Source: Typha latifolia (lineage: Eukaryota; Streptophyta; Magnoliopsida; Poales; Typhaceae). From it: DNA of 64,000 nucleotides. A program made the position numbers and the translations under genes. This document shows positions 11,346 to 22,746 of this stretch, piece by piece. Within the stretch, counting starts at the first letter, position 1. Every line of letters starts with the position of its first letter. Under the pieces are notes generated by a model that worked only from the letters and a program-made list of their open reading frames with translations, did not search any database and was not told where the DNA came from. The stretch covers positions 5,064,850-5,128,849 of the forward strand of contig CM034113.1 of assembly GCA_019914945.1 (NCBI GenBank). Reading direction: 5' to 3'.

Positions 11346-11670
11346 ATCACACAAACAAATGCAAATTTTACATAGAAAAACCTCTCACTCTAAGAGAAAG
11401 AACCAAAGATCCGACCAACAACTTGAACCAATCTATTACAAAATTAATTCATAGATACAAGACTTTACTTACAATCCCTTGAAGCCTCTCTCTTTCCTGC
11501 TAGACACCAATGGTTAACTACTACTTCATCTTTATAGTAGATTGCCCTCTGATTGGCTTGTGTGTCTACATTAGAACGCCCTTCAAACATTCTGCAAATG
11601 GAGGTTATCTCCATCCGTCATTTGGTTATTGTTCACATGCTCATCACATAGTATCACACGGTGGTTGTGG
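11346..11670 (-). repeat. Possible copia LTR fragment, split by gypsy A
   Basis: On the minus strand, this stretch has TTGGTTCAAGTTGTTGG and then GTGAGAGGTTTTTCTATG, resembling the distal part of plant copia LTRs. It would continue upstream beyond gypsy A into 13622-13700, where GTATAAAG looks like a TATA box. The matching LTR was not found, so this is tentative. No coding frame is supported. Confidence 0.3.
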
Positions 11671-12270
11671 TGTTACAAACCAGCCTAATCCGATCCGCAA
11701 CGGTTCTGAAACTTAGATCCTAGCTTAATAGCCCTCCAATGGCTAGATGGATGCTAGGGTTAGATCTTGGTGTGAAGGGAGAGGAATTGTTATGGAAGAG
11801 GGAGGTTAGAGGCTGTAAGAAGTTGACCAAAGACTTGGGCGGTGAAAGAAGGGGGGTGGGAGAGGGCGCCAATGGCTAGAATCAAGAGAGAAGGAGATGA
11901 GGCTAAAGCCAATTCCAATCCAAATAATCTCAATTAGGGTTTCCTCCACATATATATAGAGGCTCACCCTAAGAACTCTTTAATTAACATAAAAACACTC
12001 GAAACAACCATAACAATCTCTAACTTAACCTACACTTTCGCCACGGTGTGTTCAGGCGCGCTCGATTGCGTTCGAACGCGAAATTTCTATTTTTTGTCGA
12101 TGCGAACGCGATGCAGACGTTTGAACGACCGCGTTCGAACGCAGTCCTCGCGTTCGAATGCATCCTGGCAAAAATTGATTTTATTGCTTCTACATACTCA
12201 ACTAGATAAATAGGCTCATTCCCATGAACCCAATGTCACGCGTGGAGCCAATATGGATCGAATCATATCA
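11671..12270 (-). repeat. Gypsy A 3' LTR
   Basis: A 600-bp partner of the 5' LTR (TGATATGATTCG...TTGTAACA). It carries a richer GCGTTCGAACGC motif cluster at about 12050-12165 than the 5' copy, and the TATA region at about 11950-11962. Confidence 0.92.
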
Positions 12271-12279
12271 CTCCACCAC

Positions 12280-13005
12280 GCTTCCAACCACCTTGTCCTC
12301 AAGGTGTCCATGGTGGTTCCCAAACCTTATGTACTTGATTTGTCGAGTGTGCATCCTTTTCAGTTTGTCCATGCTCTTCCCACAATTGGTCCTCCATATC
12401 TCCCTCTGAATCATCCTTGATCTCTTCTCCATGAGCATAATGGCAGCAGGCTGTTTGGCGCATTTATGGCCCGGTACGAAGCGCTCATCGCAATAGAAGC
12501 ATAGACCCTTCGAACGCCGATCTTCAATGTTCGCTAGTAGGAGGCGTCGGCCTCTCAACCTTGGCTAGTCCTTAGGGTATTGCCTAGTTCAAGGTGGGGC
12601 TGGCCCGCTTGGTTTTGGCCAAGTCTGTCCTGAATTTGGCACACCCGAGGCTAGCAGTCTCGGGTTGCTCAATGGCGTTTGCTCCATGGTTGTCGACTCC
12701 AATATGGTCCACTTTGGTTGGTGTATTGCCTTCAATTCTTGTATCTTTTTCTCCATCATTTGTGCCACTGAGAATGTCTCTAGCAAGGTGGTAGGACGAG
12801 TAGCTTTACTTCCACTTGGATATCATGACGAAGCCCGGAGATGAAAGTACGTTGTGCCCGTTCTCACGTCCTCGGCGAAGAGGCTCTTGATGTTGGACCC
12901 TTGGCTGATGTGGGGGCTCCTCCCACTCATCCTAAGACATAGTCGTGTGGTCCGTCTCCATGCCTTGATCACTTACTTGCTTGCCGCCTTGGATCTTATG
13001 GTTGC
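12280..13005 (-). pseudogene. Gypsy A gag remnant with zinc knuckle
   Basis: The minus strand begins MATIRSKAASK near 13005 and stops at once. A later frame has RHDIQVEVK and then LLETFSVAQMMEKKIQELKA (12786-12589), which match the end of the gypsy gag domain (compare REEIQVDVRAL and MRMEQKHKALK in gypsy B2). Another frame (12558-12268) has RRSKGLCFYCDERFVPGHKC, the gypsy C-x2-C-x7-H-x-C knuckle, followed by a short tail that runs into the 3' end of the element. The central capsid part and all of pol have been deleted. Stops and frame changes leave no functional product. Confidence 0.75.
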
Positions 13006-13041
13006 CATAATAGTCCGAGGAAAGTTGGCTCTGATACGAGC

Positions 13042-13616
13042 TGTTACAAATCGACCTAATCCGATCCGCAACGGTTCCGAAACTTAGATCCTAGCTTAAT
13101 AGCCCTTCAATGGCTAGATGGATGTTAGGGTTAGGTCTTGGTGTGAAGGGGGAGTTGTTGTGGAAGAGGGAGGTTAGAGGTTGGAAGAAGCCAATTAAAG
13201 ACTTGGGCGGTGGAAGAAGGGAGGTAGGAGAGGGCGCCAATGGCTAGAATCAAGAGAGAAGGAGATGAGGCTAAAGCCAATTCCAATCGAGATAATTTCA
13301 ATTAAGGTTTCCTCCACATATATATAGAGGCTCACCCTAAGAACTCCTTAAGTAACATAAAAACACTCCAAACAATCCTAATAATCCCTAACTTAATCTA
13401 CACTTTCGCCGCAGTGTGTTCGAACACAGAATTTTAGTTCTCTATTGATGTGAACACGATGTAGACGTTCGAACGGCCCCGTTCGAATGCGGTCCTTGTT
13501 TGAACGCACTTTGGCAAAAATTGATTTTATTGCTTCTACATACTCAACTAGATAAATAGGCTCATTCATATGAACCCAATGTCATGCGTGGAGCCAATAT
13601 GGATTGAATCGTATCA
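13042..13616 (-). repeat. Gypsy A 5' LTR
   Basis: Begins TGATACGATTC and ends TTTGTAACA on the minus strand, 575 bp. It contains CGTTCGAAC-type motifs at about 13410-13510 and a TATATATA box at about 13317-13327 inside GCCTCTATATATATGTGG. Confidence 0.92.
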
Positions 13617-13621
13617 TGTGG

Positions 13622-14468
13622 CCTCTTCTTTATACTAGGATTTTGAGTCATATTTGAACCGGCGGCCATGAGGTGCATGACTACTTTCTAATTGAAAATG
13701 AACTTGAAATAGAATTTACTTTATTCTAATTCTAAGTTATTTTCTGCATTGATCATGTACATTAAATCTAGAGGTGCACACATGAATTAAATGTGTTTAT
13801 GTTAACACTTTATCATCTAATAAACAGATACTAACATTATTCAATATAAATTTCCTCTCTATTGTAGAATTTCCTGTTATATTCTGCAATTTCTAATATT
13901 CAAATATTCAATATCATAAGGTGCAAGACAAAAATGAAGGGCTCTAAAAATTTCAAATTATTTTGTAAATGTTTCTCTCCATATTCTAAGGATGTGGTTA
14001 ATTTTCTTTTTTCAAGTTGGACTTGTAGATTAGGACAAATAATTTCTAAAGTTTTTGATTCATCATTAAATTCTACTAAACGTTGGAATATTAAGCTGAT
14101 AGATCAAGAATGATTTAGATGTTATATTTATAATTTAGGTGAGAGTGTGTTTGATTACTATCAAGAATGATTTAGATGTTATAGTTATAATTAGATAAAA
14201 GTATATTTGGTTGTTAGAAACTAGTTCAATGAAGTACGTACCTCACTTCTGCTCTCTTCTTTTAAGAAAAGAAAGTGGAGTTAATTTTGATAGGTAAGTA
14301 AGTAAGTTTTTAAATTTAGTTTTGAGATAATTTTACTTAGACCTTTCAACTATTTTTATTATCCATGTACATCTTCTAAATTAAAAAAATATTTATATAC
14401 ACCCCTTTGAACTAAAAAAAAAAAAATTATATAGACCTTTAAACTAAAATTCTTTTTGAATCAAGGAT
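13622..14468. other. A/T-rich non-coding DNA with a short tandem duplication
   Basis: No coding frame is supported. A roughly 59-bp unit containing ATCAAGAATGATTTAGATG is duplicated in tandem at about 14101-14217. The first 80 bases may continue the split copia LTR described at 11346-11670. Confidence 0.55.
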
Positions 14469-14476
14469 GTATGTGG

Positions 14477-15149
14477 TAGTGGGATAAACGAGCCGAGCCT
14501 AAGCGAGTCGGCTTTAGCTCAAGGTTGGCTCGAAATTAATTTCGAGCCTAGTTTGATATTTAGGCTCGGCTCATCTCAAATTGAGCTGAGCTAGCCCGAG
14601 CGACCCTTATTAAAGGAGGAGAAGGCGGCGATTGTGGCTTGCCGAAGGAGGAGGAGGAGAAGGGGGCGACGACGACAAAAGCTTGCCGGAGGAGGAAGAG
14701 GAGGAAGCCAATGAGGAGCTTGAAACAGAGAAAAAAAAAAGGTACGGAGGCCAACAGAAGAATTCGAAATCTCTCTTTTTTAAAACTCATTAAAACAATT
14801 AGAGAGGTGGGAGAGATTTGAGATTGAGAGGATTTATTTGACAAATTTAAGGCCAGAAGAGACAGGTACTCGATCTCTTTCGCTCTCTCAAAACTCATTA
14901 AAACATATTGCCACTTCCTTACCCTGATACCTCTTTGATTCGTCGAATTACAAATTAAACAGTAGCTATCAATATTAAACAGCGTATAAACGAGCCTATT
15001 AAGCTAAGCCTGAATGAGTTGACTTTAATTCAGTATCAACTGGAAATTTAAATCAAGCCTTATAAATAAGTTTATGCTCGACTTAGTTTAGTCGAGCCCA
15101 AGCTTTAGTTGAGCCAAGCCCGAGTTGCTCGTTTATTTTGACAACTCTA
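14477..15149. mobile_element. Non-autonomous hAT element, copy 2
   Basis: A diverged relative of copy 1. The left end TAGTGGGATAAACGAGCC and the right end (reading inwards TAGAGTTGTCAAAATAAAC) keep the TAG...ACGAGC terminal pattern, with GAGCC-type subterminal repeats. Flanks are GTATGTGG (14469-14476) and GTATATGG (15150-15157), an 8-bp duplication with one mismatch, suggesting an older insertion than copy 1. The interior is a purine-rich GAGGAGG stretch without a transposase. Confidence 0.85.
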
Positions 15150-15157
15150 GTATATGG

Positions 15158-15890
15158 TACAAAATAGTTCAAGTATATAAAAAAAATAGTAATAGTTCAG
15201 GAGTTTAGGTAAAATTATTTCTTTATATTTTACAAACTAAATATTAGAAATAAAAAAAGTTCTTTAAAACGAGTACTTTTTTTATCCTATTTTCTAGCGA
15301 CCAAATATATTAGTTTTTTAGTGAAGTTCCTCCTATCGGTTAACTGATAATTTCAAGTTAATTGAACGGTTTCATTAAGAAAATCAATTCTTAAAATGCT
15401 AATTAATAATATATTTAAGCAAAATGAACAACTGTTTTTGCTATTATAACACCCTTCATATTTTTTTCGAAAAAAGTTTGTAGGATTACAATCTTGATGG
15501 GCCTTGACTCGCACGGACCATGATGGAAAGGGCCGCGACTGTCCTAAACCCGCCCGAATGACGTCTCGCGTGCCTGAATGCCATTGTCCGGATGAGATTT
15601 CAATTATTTTGTTTGGAATCCATTGTGTTTAGATTTGATTGAAAACTATTAGAAAAACACAGTTTTTGTCGATATGAATTTTCGATTTAACTTGTCGATA
15701 TTTCTATATTGGTTTGATATCATTCAAATGATCTTTTTCTTATTTCATGCTTTTAGTGGATTTGCTCCTTTCTTCTTCATGGTGATTTATTATTACTTTG
15801 TTATGTTTATCAATTTGTGAGAAAAGAAAGAATTTGTTGAGGGGGAAGGGGCAAATATTTCCATTAATTTTTTTTTAGAGAAAGTCAGTA
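15158..15890. other. A/T-rich non-coding DNA with a G/C-rich patch
   Basis: No gene is supported. A G/C-rich patch at about 15500-15590 (GGGCCGCGACTG..., CCCGCCCGAATGACG) stands out and may be an old LTR scrap, in the manner of the patch at 28389-28466; this is a guess. Confidence 0.4.
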
Positions 15891-16151
15891 GACATAACTC
15901 ATTACTAAAATTTCGGACCAATTAATCTGATAGTGGAACAATTCATTCCTTACAAGATTTTCTTTTTTGAATTGTAAGAGTGGCTAGAAAGTCAGCAGTT
16001 AGGTTATTTTTTTTAATCGAGTAAAATATCTTCAAAGAGGTAAAAGAGTAGAATCCACTATTGCATTCTTGAATAATAGGGACAATAAGCATATTGACTT
16101 TAGAAGTATCCCTATTGAAGGCATGGACAATATTTAAGCAGTCATTAAAGA
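15890..16151 (-). pseudogene. RNase H-like (RVT_3) fragment interrupted by Sire1
   Basis: The minus strand reads DCLNIVHAFNRDTSKVNML, then IVPIIQECNSGF, then KKNNLTADFLATLT. This resembles the second half of the plant RNase H-like RVT_3 domain, in which a helix such as DSxxVVxALN is followed by a conserved RxxNxxADxLA block; NNLTADFLA fits that block. Sire1 has inserted at its 5' side, duplicating CAGTT, so the upstream part should continue past 25238, but I could not follow it convincingly. It is probably from a LINE-associated or domesticated RNase H gene. The call rests on one block of similarity. Confidence 0.45.
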
Positions 16152-16156
16152 CAGTT

Positions 16157-17068
16157 TGTTAGGTTTTTATTATTGGCAATTGTGAACAAAATATTCTAAG
16201 TATTTTTATATATGTATATGAGCATTTATACAAGTCTAGAAAGTATTTATTTTGAAGAATTGCAAGATTAATGGAGAAGAGTTTACGAGTTCATATCACG
16301 TTCACAACACGTTCACAGGGCGTTCACACAGACAGAGAGCAGTGTTCACAAGCGTGTTCGAACGCGAGCGCAGGCGTTCGCACAAACAGTAAGTATTGTT
16401 TCTGTGCGCGTTCGAACGCAACCTTGGCCATTCGAACGCAACCTGTGAAAATCTAGCCGCCACGTTTGAATGCACTTGGGCCCGTTCGAACGCATCTAAG
16501 ATCAAGTCAGGTCATTCGAACGCACCTACAAAGTTTGCAATTTTTGGACTTTTATGAGTTCGGATAAGACTTTGATTTGGCTCTATCTTGGAGATCTTAT
16601 ATAAGTATTGTGATGTCCTAACTCTAGGGTGGTTAGTGAAGCAATTTGAATGTCAACTCCTGAGGCTACATTGTTTCTTCAACCAACAAGGTCCTACTCT
16701 TCTACAAAGCTTAATATTTCGTCTTAAGGGCTATCTAGACGAAAGATCAATCTCAAGGGCTATTGAGGTTAGATATCAATCATGAGAAGCGGTGAATCAT
16801 GGGTTCTAGCGAGTAAGACTGAGATGAACAAAGTCGTTTGGATCGACGGTTGTTTTGTGAGTCAGTCTTGTAACTGCTACTATTCTAGTGATTGGTTTTG
16901 ATCCGAGTTTGGATCCGTTGTTTTTTTTCGTTTGGGTTTTTCCATGTTAAAATTTTCGCATTCATCTCTGCTTTCATTTTTTAATATTTATTTTGATTTT
17001 TATTTAAGCAAACGAGTGATATCATTGCCTAGGGTTTAGATACATACGTGTGTCTATGTGTTTTTTCA
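16157..17068 (+). repeat. Sire1 5' LTR
   Basis: Begins TGTTAGGTTTTTATTATTG and ends GTGTTTTTTCA, 912 bp. It carries one unit of the roughly 55-bp CGTTCGAACGC repeat (about 16342-16397), further CGTTCGAACGCA motifs to about 16530, and a TATATAA box at 16598-16604. Confidence 0.95.
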
Positions 17069-17086
17069 ATTGGTATCAGAGCAGCT
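17069..17086 (+). promoter_or_regulatory. Sire1 primer-binding site
   Basis: ATTGGTATCAGAGCAGCT directly follows the LTR end. TGGTATCAGAGC is complementary to the 3' end of plant initiator tRNA-Met. Confidence 0.9.
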
Positions 17087-17117
17087 TCTCTCACCTTTAG
17101 AGAGAGATTAGATAGGC

Positions 17118-18830
17118 ATGGATTTTCATAGAGATGGACGATCGTCTATTAAACCTCCTATTCTAGATGGATCAAATTATGGATATTGGAAAGCTAGGAT
17201 GAGGGCTTACTTGAAGTCTATAGATGAACGAGCATGGATTGCCGTAGTGAACAGTTGGAGTGTACCAATGTACATGGTGAATGATAAACTTGTTGAAAAA
17301 TTGATAGAGTCGTGAGATTGGGCAGATTATGAAAAATTTGGATGGAATAGCAAGTCAATAAATGCAATTTTTAGTTGTGTTTCCTCGAAAAAATTTAGAA
17401 GAATTTCTACTTGTGGGATAGCAAAATAAGCTTGGACGATTTTAGAAACTACTCATGAAGGAACCATGGCTGTAAAATTTTCGAAACTTCAGATGTTGAC
17501 TACTAGTTTTAAAACTCTACGTATGGAAGAGAATGAGATATTTGATAAGTTCTATGTAAAACTAAGTGATATAGTCAACTCCAGTTTTATCCTAGGAGAG
17601 AAAATTCCTAAAAACAAAATTGTTCGTAAGATCCTTAAGTCTCTCTTAGAAATGTTTCACACGAAAGTTACAGCTATTGAGGTAAGTAAGGACATTGTTT
17701 CTATGAATGTTGAACAATTGATAGGAAATCTACAAACATTTGAGTCCAGCCTTTCAAAACCGAGGAAGTCCAAAGAGATGGCCCTATCCACTGTTGAACA
17801 AAATTTAGAGGAGTCAGATGATGAAGGTGATTTAGATGTTGAGATGTTGGCATGTTTGTCAAAAAGTTCAATAAATTTTTTTGGAAGCCAAACAAGTTGA
17901 ATGCTAAAAAACTTGAGAAAAACAAAGCCTTTGTGAAAAAGAAGAATGATGTGAGTTCGAATAGGGTGAGCAACAACAATGTGAAACAGAAAAATAAGAA
18001 TTCTGATAATAAAGTTCGATGTTTTGAATGTTTTGGTTTTTGACATATCACATAAGTCGTCTTAAGAGAAATGGTAAAGTTATAAAAGTTACTTGGGATG
18101 ACTCAGATGAATCTAATGAAGATTCTGAGAAAGACCAAGAGAAATTTATAGCTTTCATCTCATCTCTTTTTAATACTGACTCTGTTGTTGATTCTGATAG
18201 TATAAATGAATATGATATGTTACCAGTTGAAGAAGAAGAATCAAAATACAAAAAGCCTATAATGATTTGTACCTAGAGTCGTTTAAACTTAAGAAGAGCA
18301 ATCTTAAACTAATTCAACGGCTCAAGGTAATCAAACCAAAAAGAAATCAATTTGAGGAGAAGTACAAACTAGAACTTGAACGTGTCAAAAACCTTACTCA
18401 ACAACTTGACGATGCGAAAGATAAGATGAAGGCTCACGAAATTGAAGTAGAGCGATTGCAAAAGTAAATAACATTTCTTAAAAGGAAAAACAAACTTGAC
18501 GAGATTCTAAATGCTTAGATTTTTGGAAAAGACAAGTATGGAGTTTGATACACTGGTAATTTAAATAATAATAAAACTATCTTTGTTTCTACAAGTCTAT
18601 AAAAGAAAGAAAACCTGAGGTTGACAACCGCATTTATAAAGTAATCCTAGATGAATGTCTCTAAACTGAAGATGAATTAACAAACTGGTAAATCTTCAAC
18701 GACGCAAAAGGTAAATTTTAGACATACTCCTCAATAAAAGAAGGGTAAAAAAGGGTTTGTTCCAACATGCTTTCATTGTGGCATTCTAGGGCATATACGA
18801 CCTCATTGTAAATTTTTACAAAAACCTAAG
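17118..18830 (+). pseudogene. Sire1 gag with zinc knuckle(s)
   Basis: The start chosen is the ATG at 17118 (MDFHRDGRSSIKPPILDG), 50 bases after the primer-binding site. Landmarks in order are YWKARMRAYLKSIDERAW near residue 25; a UBN2 gag domain in a second frame at 17466-17900 (FDKFYVKLSDIVNSSF, IVRKILKSL); an incomplete knuckle RCFECFGF near 18016; a long acidic and helical stretch with QQLDDAKDKMKAHEIEVERL; and an intact-looking knuckle CFHCGILGHIRPHC near 18770. Gag forms the particle and binds the element RNA. In-frame stops near 17313, 17430, 17898, 18040, 18274 and 18466 break it. The matching region of the second Sire copy is at 31309-32581. Confidence 0.85.
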
Positions 18831-18848
18831 AGTGACCTCATTTATGGG

Positions 18849-19385
18849 GTGAAGACAAAGGCCATATGGGTCAAGAAAAGTGACTTGAAATGTTTTGTTG
18901 TACATACTGCCTTGGAAGCTTTAAATTCTGACTTGTGGTATTTAGACAGTGGCTGTTCAAGACATATGTCAAGTGACAAATCCTTATTTTCTAATATCGA
19001 AGAACATGAAGGGCGAATTGTGAGATTTGGAGATGGTAATTCATCCAAGGTAATAGGTAAAGGAAAGGTAAGTACTCAAGGTGTTTATATTCTTGAAAAT
19101 GTTATTTATGTTAAGGGCTTGAAAGTAAATCTACTAAGCATAAGTTAATTTTGTGATGAAGATTATGATGTAAAATTATCAAAAAATGATTGTACAATTC
19201 TAGATCATAATGGTAATGTTATATGTTTTGGATCTAGAACATCTGATAATTGCTATGTTGTTGGAACTTCACATAAATTGAAATGTAATAGTGCCTCTTT
19301 TGACATTGCAGATCTTTGGCATCAATGTCTTGGACATGTGAATCACAAAAAATTATTTAATCTGTCCAAACAAGAAGTGGTACAC
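18849..19385 (+). pseudogene. Sire1 aspartic protease and pre-integrase
   Basis: The frame at 18849-19148 carries WYLDSGCSRHMSSDKSLF, the copia protease active site (D-S-G) with the usual CSRHM context, then VRFGDGNSSKVIGKG and VKGLKVNLLSIS. After a stop it continues as a GAG-pre-integrase block with DLWHQCLGHVNHKKL (the H...C...H zinc-binding pattern), ending near 19385. The protease would cut the polyprotein. At about 19385 the sequence jumps to the acidic linker ahead of reverse transcriptase (EDIGKELDLIIEKQ), so the catalytic integrase core (DDE) is absent. Confidence 0.85.
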
Positions 19386-19394
19386 ATGACGAAG

Positions 19395-21093
19395 ACATTG
19401 GAAAGGAGCTTGATTTAATAATTGAGAAACAAGACGAGGATAAGGTTGAAATAAATAAATATGACTACAACGTACTAGAATCATCTGCTAGAGTGAAACT
19501 AAATCATCCACTATCACAAGTGATCATAGACGTGAATGAACCAATGAAGACAAGACGACAAATCCAAAGTGAGGTATCAATTACTTGTTATACATCTTCT
19601 TTTGAACCTAAAAATGTGAAGGCAGCATTGTTAGATGACTCTTGGGTCAATGCTATGCATGAGGAACTAGAGCAATTTTCTAGGAATGATGTTTGGTATT
19701 TAGTTCATAGATCTAACAATAAAAGTGATGAGCATGGCAATATAGTTCGAAATAAAGCTAGACTAGTAGCACAGGGATATACTCAGGTTGAGGGTATAGA
19801 TTTTGGTGAGACATTTGCTCCTGTTGTTAGATTAGAGTCTATTTGTATACGACTTGCTATTGTTCGTTATTTAAAATTTAAATTGTTTCAAATGGATGTT
19901 AAAAGTGCTTTCTTGAATAGTATCCTGAATGAAGATATTTATGTGGAACAACCTAAGAGTTTCGAAGATCATAAATTTTCTTCTCATGTGTTTAAATTAA
20001 AGAAGGCTCTCTATGGGCTAAAATAAGCTCCAAAAGCTTAGTATGAGAAGTTGACCACTTTTTTCGTAGATGCAGGGTTCACTCGAGGGGTAGTGGACAA
20101 GACATTGTTCATTAGACGTGAGAACAAGAGTTTAATTGTGGCACAAATATATGTGGATGATATTGTCTTCGGGCAACAAGTCAATCTTTAGCTAAGGAGT
20201 TTGCAGATCTCATGCACATTCATTTTGAGATGAGCATGATGGGTGAGTTGAAATTCTTTTTGGGACTTTAAATTACTTAATTGGAGAGAGAGATTTTTAT
20301 CACTCAAACCAAGTATGCTAAGGATCTTGTGACTAGATTCAGTTTAGAAAATGCAAAACATGCTAGAACTCCTATGAGTACAACTACCAAAGTAGGAAAG
20401 GACATTTTAGGAAAAAGTATTGATCAGACACTATATAGGAGCATGATTGATAGTCTTTTGTATTTAACTGCTAGTAGACCACACATTGCATTTAGCATGG
20501 GTGTGTGTGCTAGGTTTCAGTTTGAACCTAAGGAGATACATTTGTTTGTCGTGAAACGTATCATAAAATATGTTAGTGACACAATTGATTTTGGTATCTG
20601 GATTACTTGTGACTCGGGTGCTATCATATCGGGATATACAGATTCTGATTGGGCAAGTTCATGTGATGATAGAAAAAGTACCTCGGGTGGCTGTTTTTAT
20701 GTTGAAAATAATTTAGTAGCTTGGCACAGTAAGAAATAGAACTCTATATCTTTATCTACTGCTGAGGCTGATTATATTGCAGTGAGTAGTTGTTGTTTTC
20801 AGTTATTGTGGATGAAATAGATGATCAAGGATTATGACATTGAATAAGATACTATGGTGCTTTATTGTGACAATATGAGTGCTATTAATATATTGAAAAA
20901 TCCTGTTCAACACTCGCGTACAAAACACATTAATATTCGGCATCATTTTATACGAGAGCTAGTTGAAGACAAAGTAATAGCACTAGAACATGTTGAGACA
21001 GAGAAACAGTTGGGAGATTTGTTTACAAAACATTTGGATGTACAAAGATTTGAGTATCTTCGTACTTCTTTAAGGATTTGTGCTTTGGACTGA
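19395..21093 (+). pseudogene. Sire1 reverse transcriptase and RNase H
   Basis: The RVT_2 domain starts near 19625 (ALLDDSWVNAMHEELEQF) and continues with ARLVAQGYTQVEGIDFGETFAPVV, FQMDVKSAFLN and ALYGLK. The catalytic YVDD box lies at about 20150 (AQIYVDDIVFG). RNase H follows, with SRPHIAFSMGV, YTDSDWASSCDDRKSTSG (first Asp), TAEADY (Glu) and LYCDNMSAI (Asp), then [14 protein letters not shown] and GDLFTKHL near the end at 21093. The catalytic residues are still readable, but stops (for example 20024, 20276, 20737 and near 20818 and 20845) and a frameshift near 20175 kill the product. Confidence 0.9.
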
Positions 21094-22170
21094 TTTCTTT
21101 AAGGATTTGTGTTTTGGTTTGCGTGTTTTTATTTCTTTTTATTTTTTTAGGTTTTCTTTTACTTTGATTTTTTTGTTTCAGTTTTAGATTTGTTAAGAGT
21201 TTCTTTTACTTTGATTTGTCGAGAGTTTCTTTTTTTGATTTTAGTTTTAGATTTTTTTTATGTTTTAGTTTTATATTTGTCAAGAGTTTGTTTTTTTAAA
21301 AAAATGATGCACTTCTAGATTCAAAAATATATTCTTGACATATAAATATAATTTTTTCTTGATTATGAGTTATTGTAGTTAATTTTGTCATCTTGTAGTA
21401 TATTGCGTCATTTCTTATTTATTCACTCTCTCGACTTCTATAATAATTAAATTAAATTTAATGCCCTCATAATGTGTGTATATTCTTGATTCTTGAGTGA
21501 GCATGACATCATAAAATATTTTCTTAGATAGCTCACTATTGACCTTGATTTACATAGTTTGACCTCATACTTAGTAATCAGTAATGTGTTCATAAAAGAT
21601 CAATGAAAAGGGCTACAATGAGTTAGTGTGAAAGCCATCTTGTTTAGAGTCCAGTTTGACTCAGTATATTGCTTGAAAATTTTTCAAAAAAAGGGTGATA
21701 TATATGAATATCAGTTTGCACATTGTTTGATATTTACTACAAGAAAATGGCTATCTACTCATGTGTGAAAGCTATCATTGCACCTATATGGGTTCAGTTT
21801 GAAAAAAATACAAGAAATTTTTTTGTCAAGTTCTGGTGAATAAGTCAAAAAATGCAAAATTATATAGTAAGTCAGTTTGAGTACTGTGTTGGATCATTGT
21901 TTAAAATAGAAAAAGTTTGTTTAAGAAAATTGTTTAATGTTGTCTATGCTCAACTTGCATATGCATATTGTTATGATTAATCAAGATTAATTTATAATGT
22001 GAGTGATGTATTAGAGTTGATCATAATATGCCCTTGATGATTTGATTGATCTGTGTATGATTTATTTCCCTTGATTGTCATATTCTATGTCTTGAATCTA
22101 TTTTTAATTTTTAGTAGTGCATCTCCAAAAATGTTTTTTAGATTTTTTTATTGATTTTAAAAAAAAATTG
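21094..22170 (+). other. Non-coding spacer between pol and third ORF of Sire1
   Basis: About 1.1 kb of T-rich sequence with repeated TTTTACTTTGATTT and TCAGTTTG words and no coding frame. A long non-coding spacer after pol is typical of Sireviruses. Confidence 0.7.
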
Positions 22171-22483
22171 GCATTCGAACACAGGCTTCTTGAGTTCGAA
22201 CGCAGTGCCTGGCGCATTCGAACGTGCAGACTGGTGCGTTCAAACGCACTCGGGGGTTCTTTAAATATTGCATCCGAACCCAAGGATTTTCATCTTCCTC
22301 CTTTCAAACCCTAGAAACTCTTTGAGACGAGTCTTACATCGAAACTTGATTTCTTCTCTCCCAAATCTTCAAGATCTGCACGTTTTTCATCAAAATTTTC
22401 ACTTCAAACTCTTTCAAAGGCTGTTTCTCCTCTAGATCTAGAGTCTTTCGGCCGAATCTTCAAAATTTTCTTCACTTTTTGTG
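22170..22483 (+). promoter_or_regulatory. Putative internal promoter and leader of the Sire1 third ORF
   Basis: At 22172-22250 there are four TTCGAA/TTCAAA-centred motifs of the kind found in the LTR (GCATTCGAAC, GAGTTCGAACGCA, CGCATTCGAACG, GCGTTCAAACGC). These are followed by a TATA-like TTTAAATATTG at 22259-22269 and a pyrimidine-rich leader. A 5' splice-site-like GTGAG/GTATGATC lies near 22483. The layout matches that of the LTR promoters. The promoter role is inference. Confidence 0.45.
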
Positions 22484-22746
22484 AGGTATGATCGTACATA
22501 CAATTTCTTATATTTTATTCAAATTAACCTCTTGATCTTGGTTGATTTTGTTCATTTTCGAGTTTTGATCAAGTTAGAGTTAATATCTTGATGTTTCCTA
22601 AGCGATTGAATGTGACAACTTAGCTTTTTCTAGTGGAAGATGGATTTCACTTAGGGTTTTTATTATTTCTAAGATTTTTTGGCTTTCTTGTTATTTTTTG
22701 TATGGTTTGGGCATGTGTTGAATCTTGCGATTTGTCTCTCTCTAGA
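22484..22746 (+). other. Putative 5' leader intron of the Sire1 third ORF
   Basis: The donor-like GAG/GTATGATCG (22481-22492) and a strong acceptor TTTGTCTCTCTCTAG (ending 22745) bracket an A/T-rich stretch. The ATG of the third ORF lies directly after the acceptor. Seen only as splice-site patterns. Confidence 0.4.

Larger units (their letters stand above)
11671..13616 (-). mobile_element. Gypsy A: mini Ty3/gypsy element with both LTRs
   Basis: A complete element on the minus strand: 5' LTR 13042-13616, interior 12271-13041, 3' LTR 11671-12270. The 5-bp target duplication TGTGG is exact on both sides (11666-11670 and 13617-13621). The primer-binding region GCTCGTATCAGAGCC follows the 5' LTR directly. 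The interior is only about 770 bp and holds shortened gag pieces ending in a zinc knuckle, then the 3' boundary string CCTTGAGGACAAGGTGG before the 3' LTR. Protease, reverse transcriptase, RNase H and integrase are all gone, so it can move only with help from related elements. Confidence 0.93.

Noticed and set aside
17069..17086. tRNA-like sequence TGGTATCAGAGC at several sites
   Set aside because: Only the 12-18-base complement of a tRNA 3' end, located right after LTRs; these are primer-binding sites, not tRNA genes.
17657..18051. Minus-strand frames of 116-129 codons over Sire1 gag
   Set aside because: Antisense of a clearly identified gag; Phe/Leu-rich composition is the complement of Lys/Glu codons.
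22633..22746. Third-ORF start at GTG 22633 with a signal-like hydrophobic segment as proof of an envelope protein
   Set aside because: No ATG opens this segment in a good position, and a splice acceptor precedes the ATG at 22747; the hydrophobic run may be intron. An envelope role is not supported.
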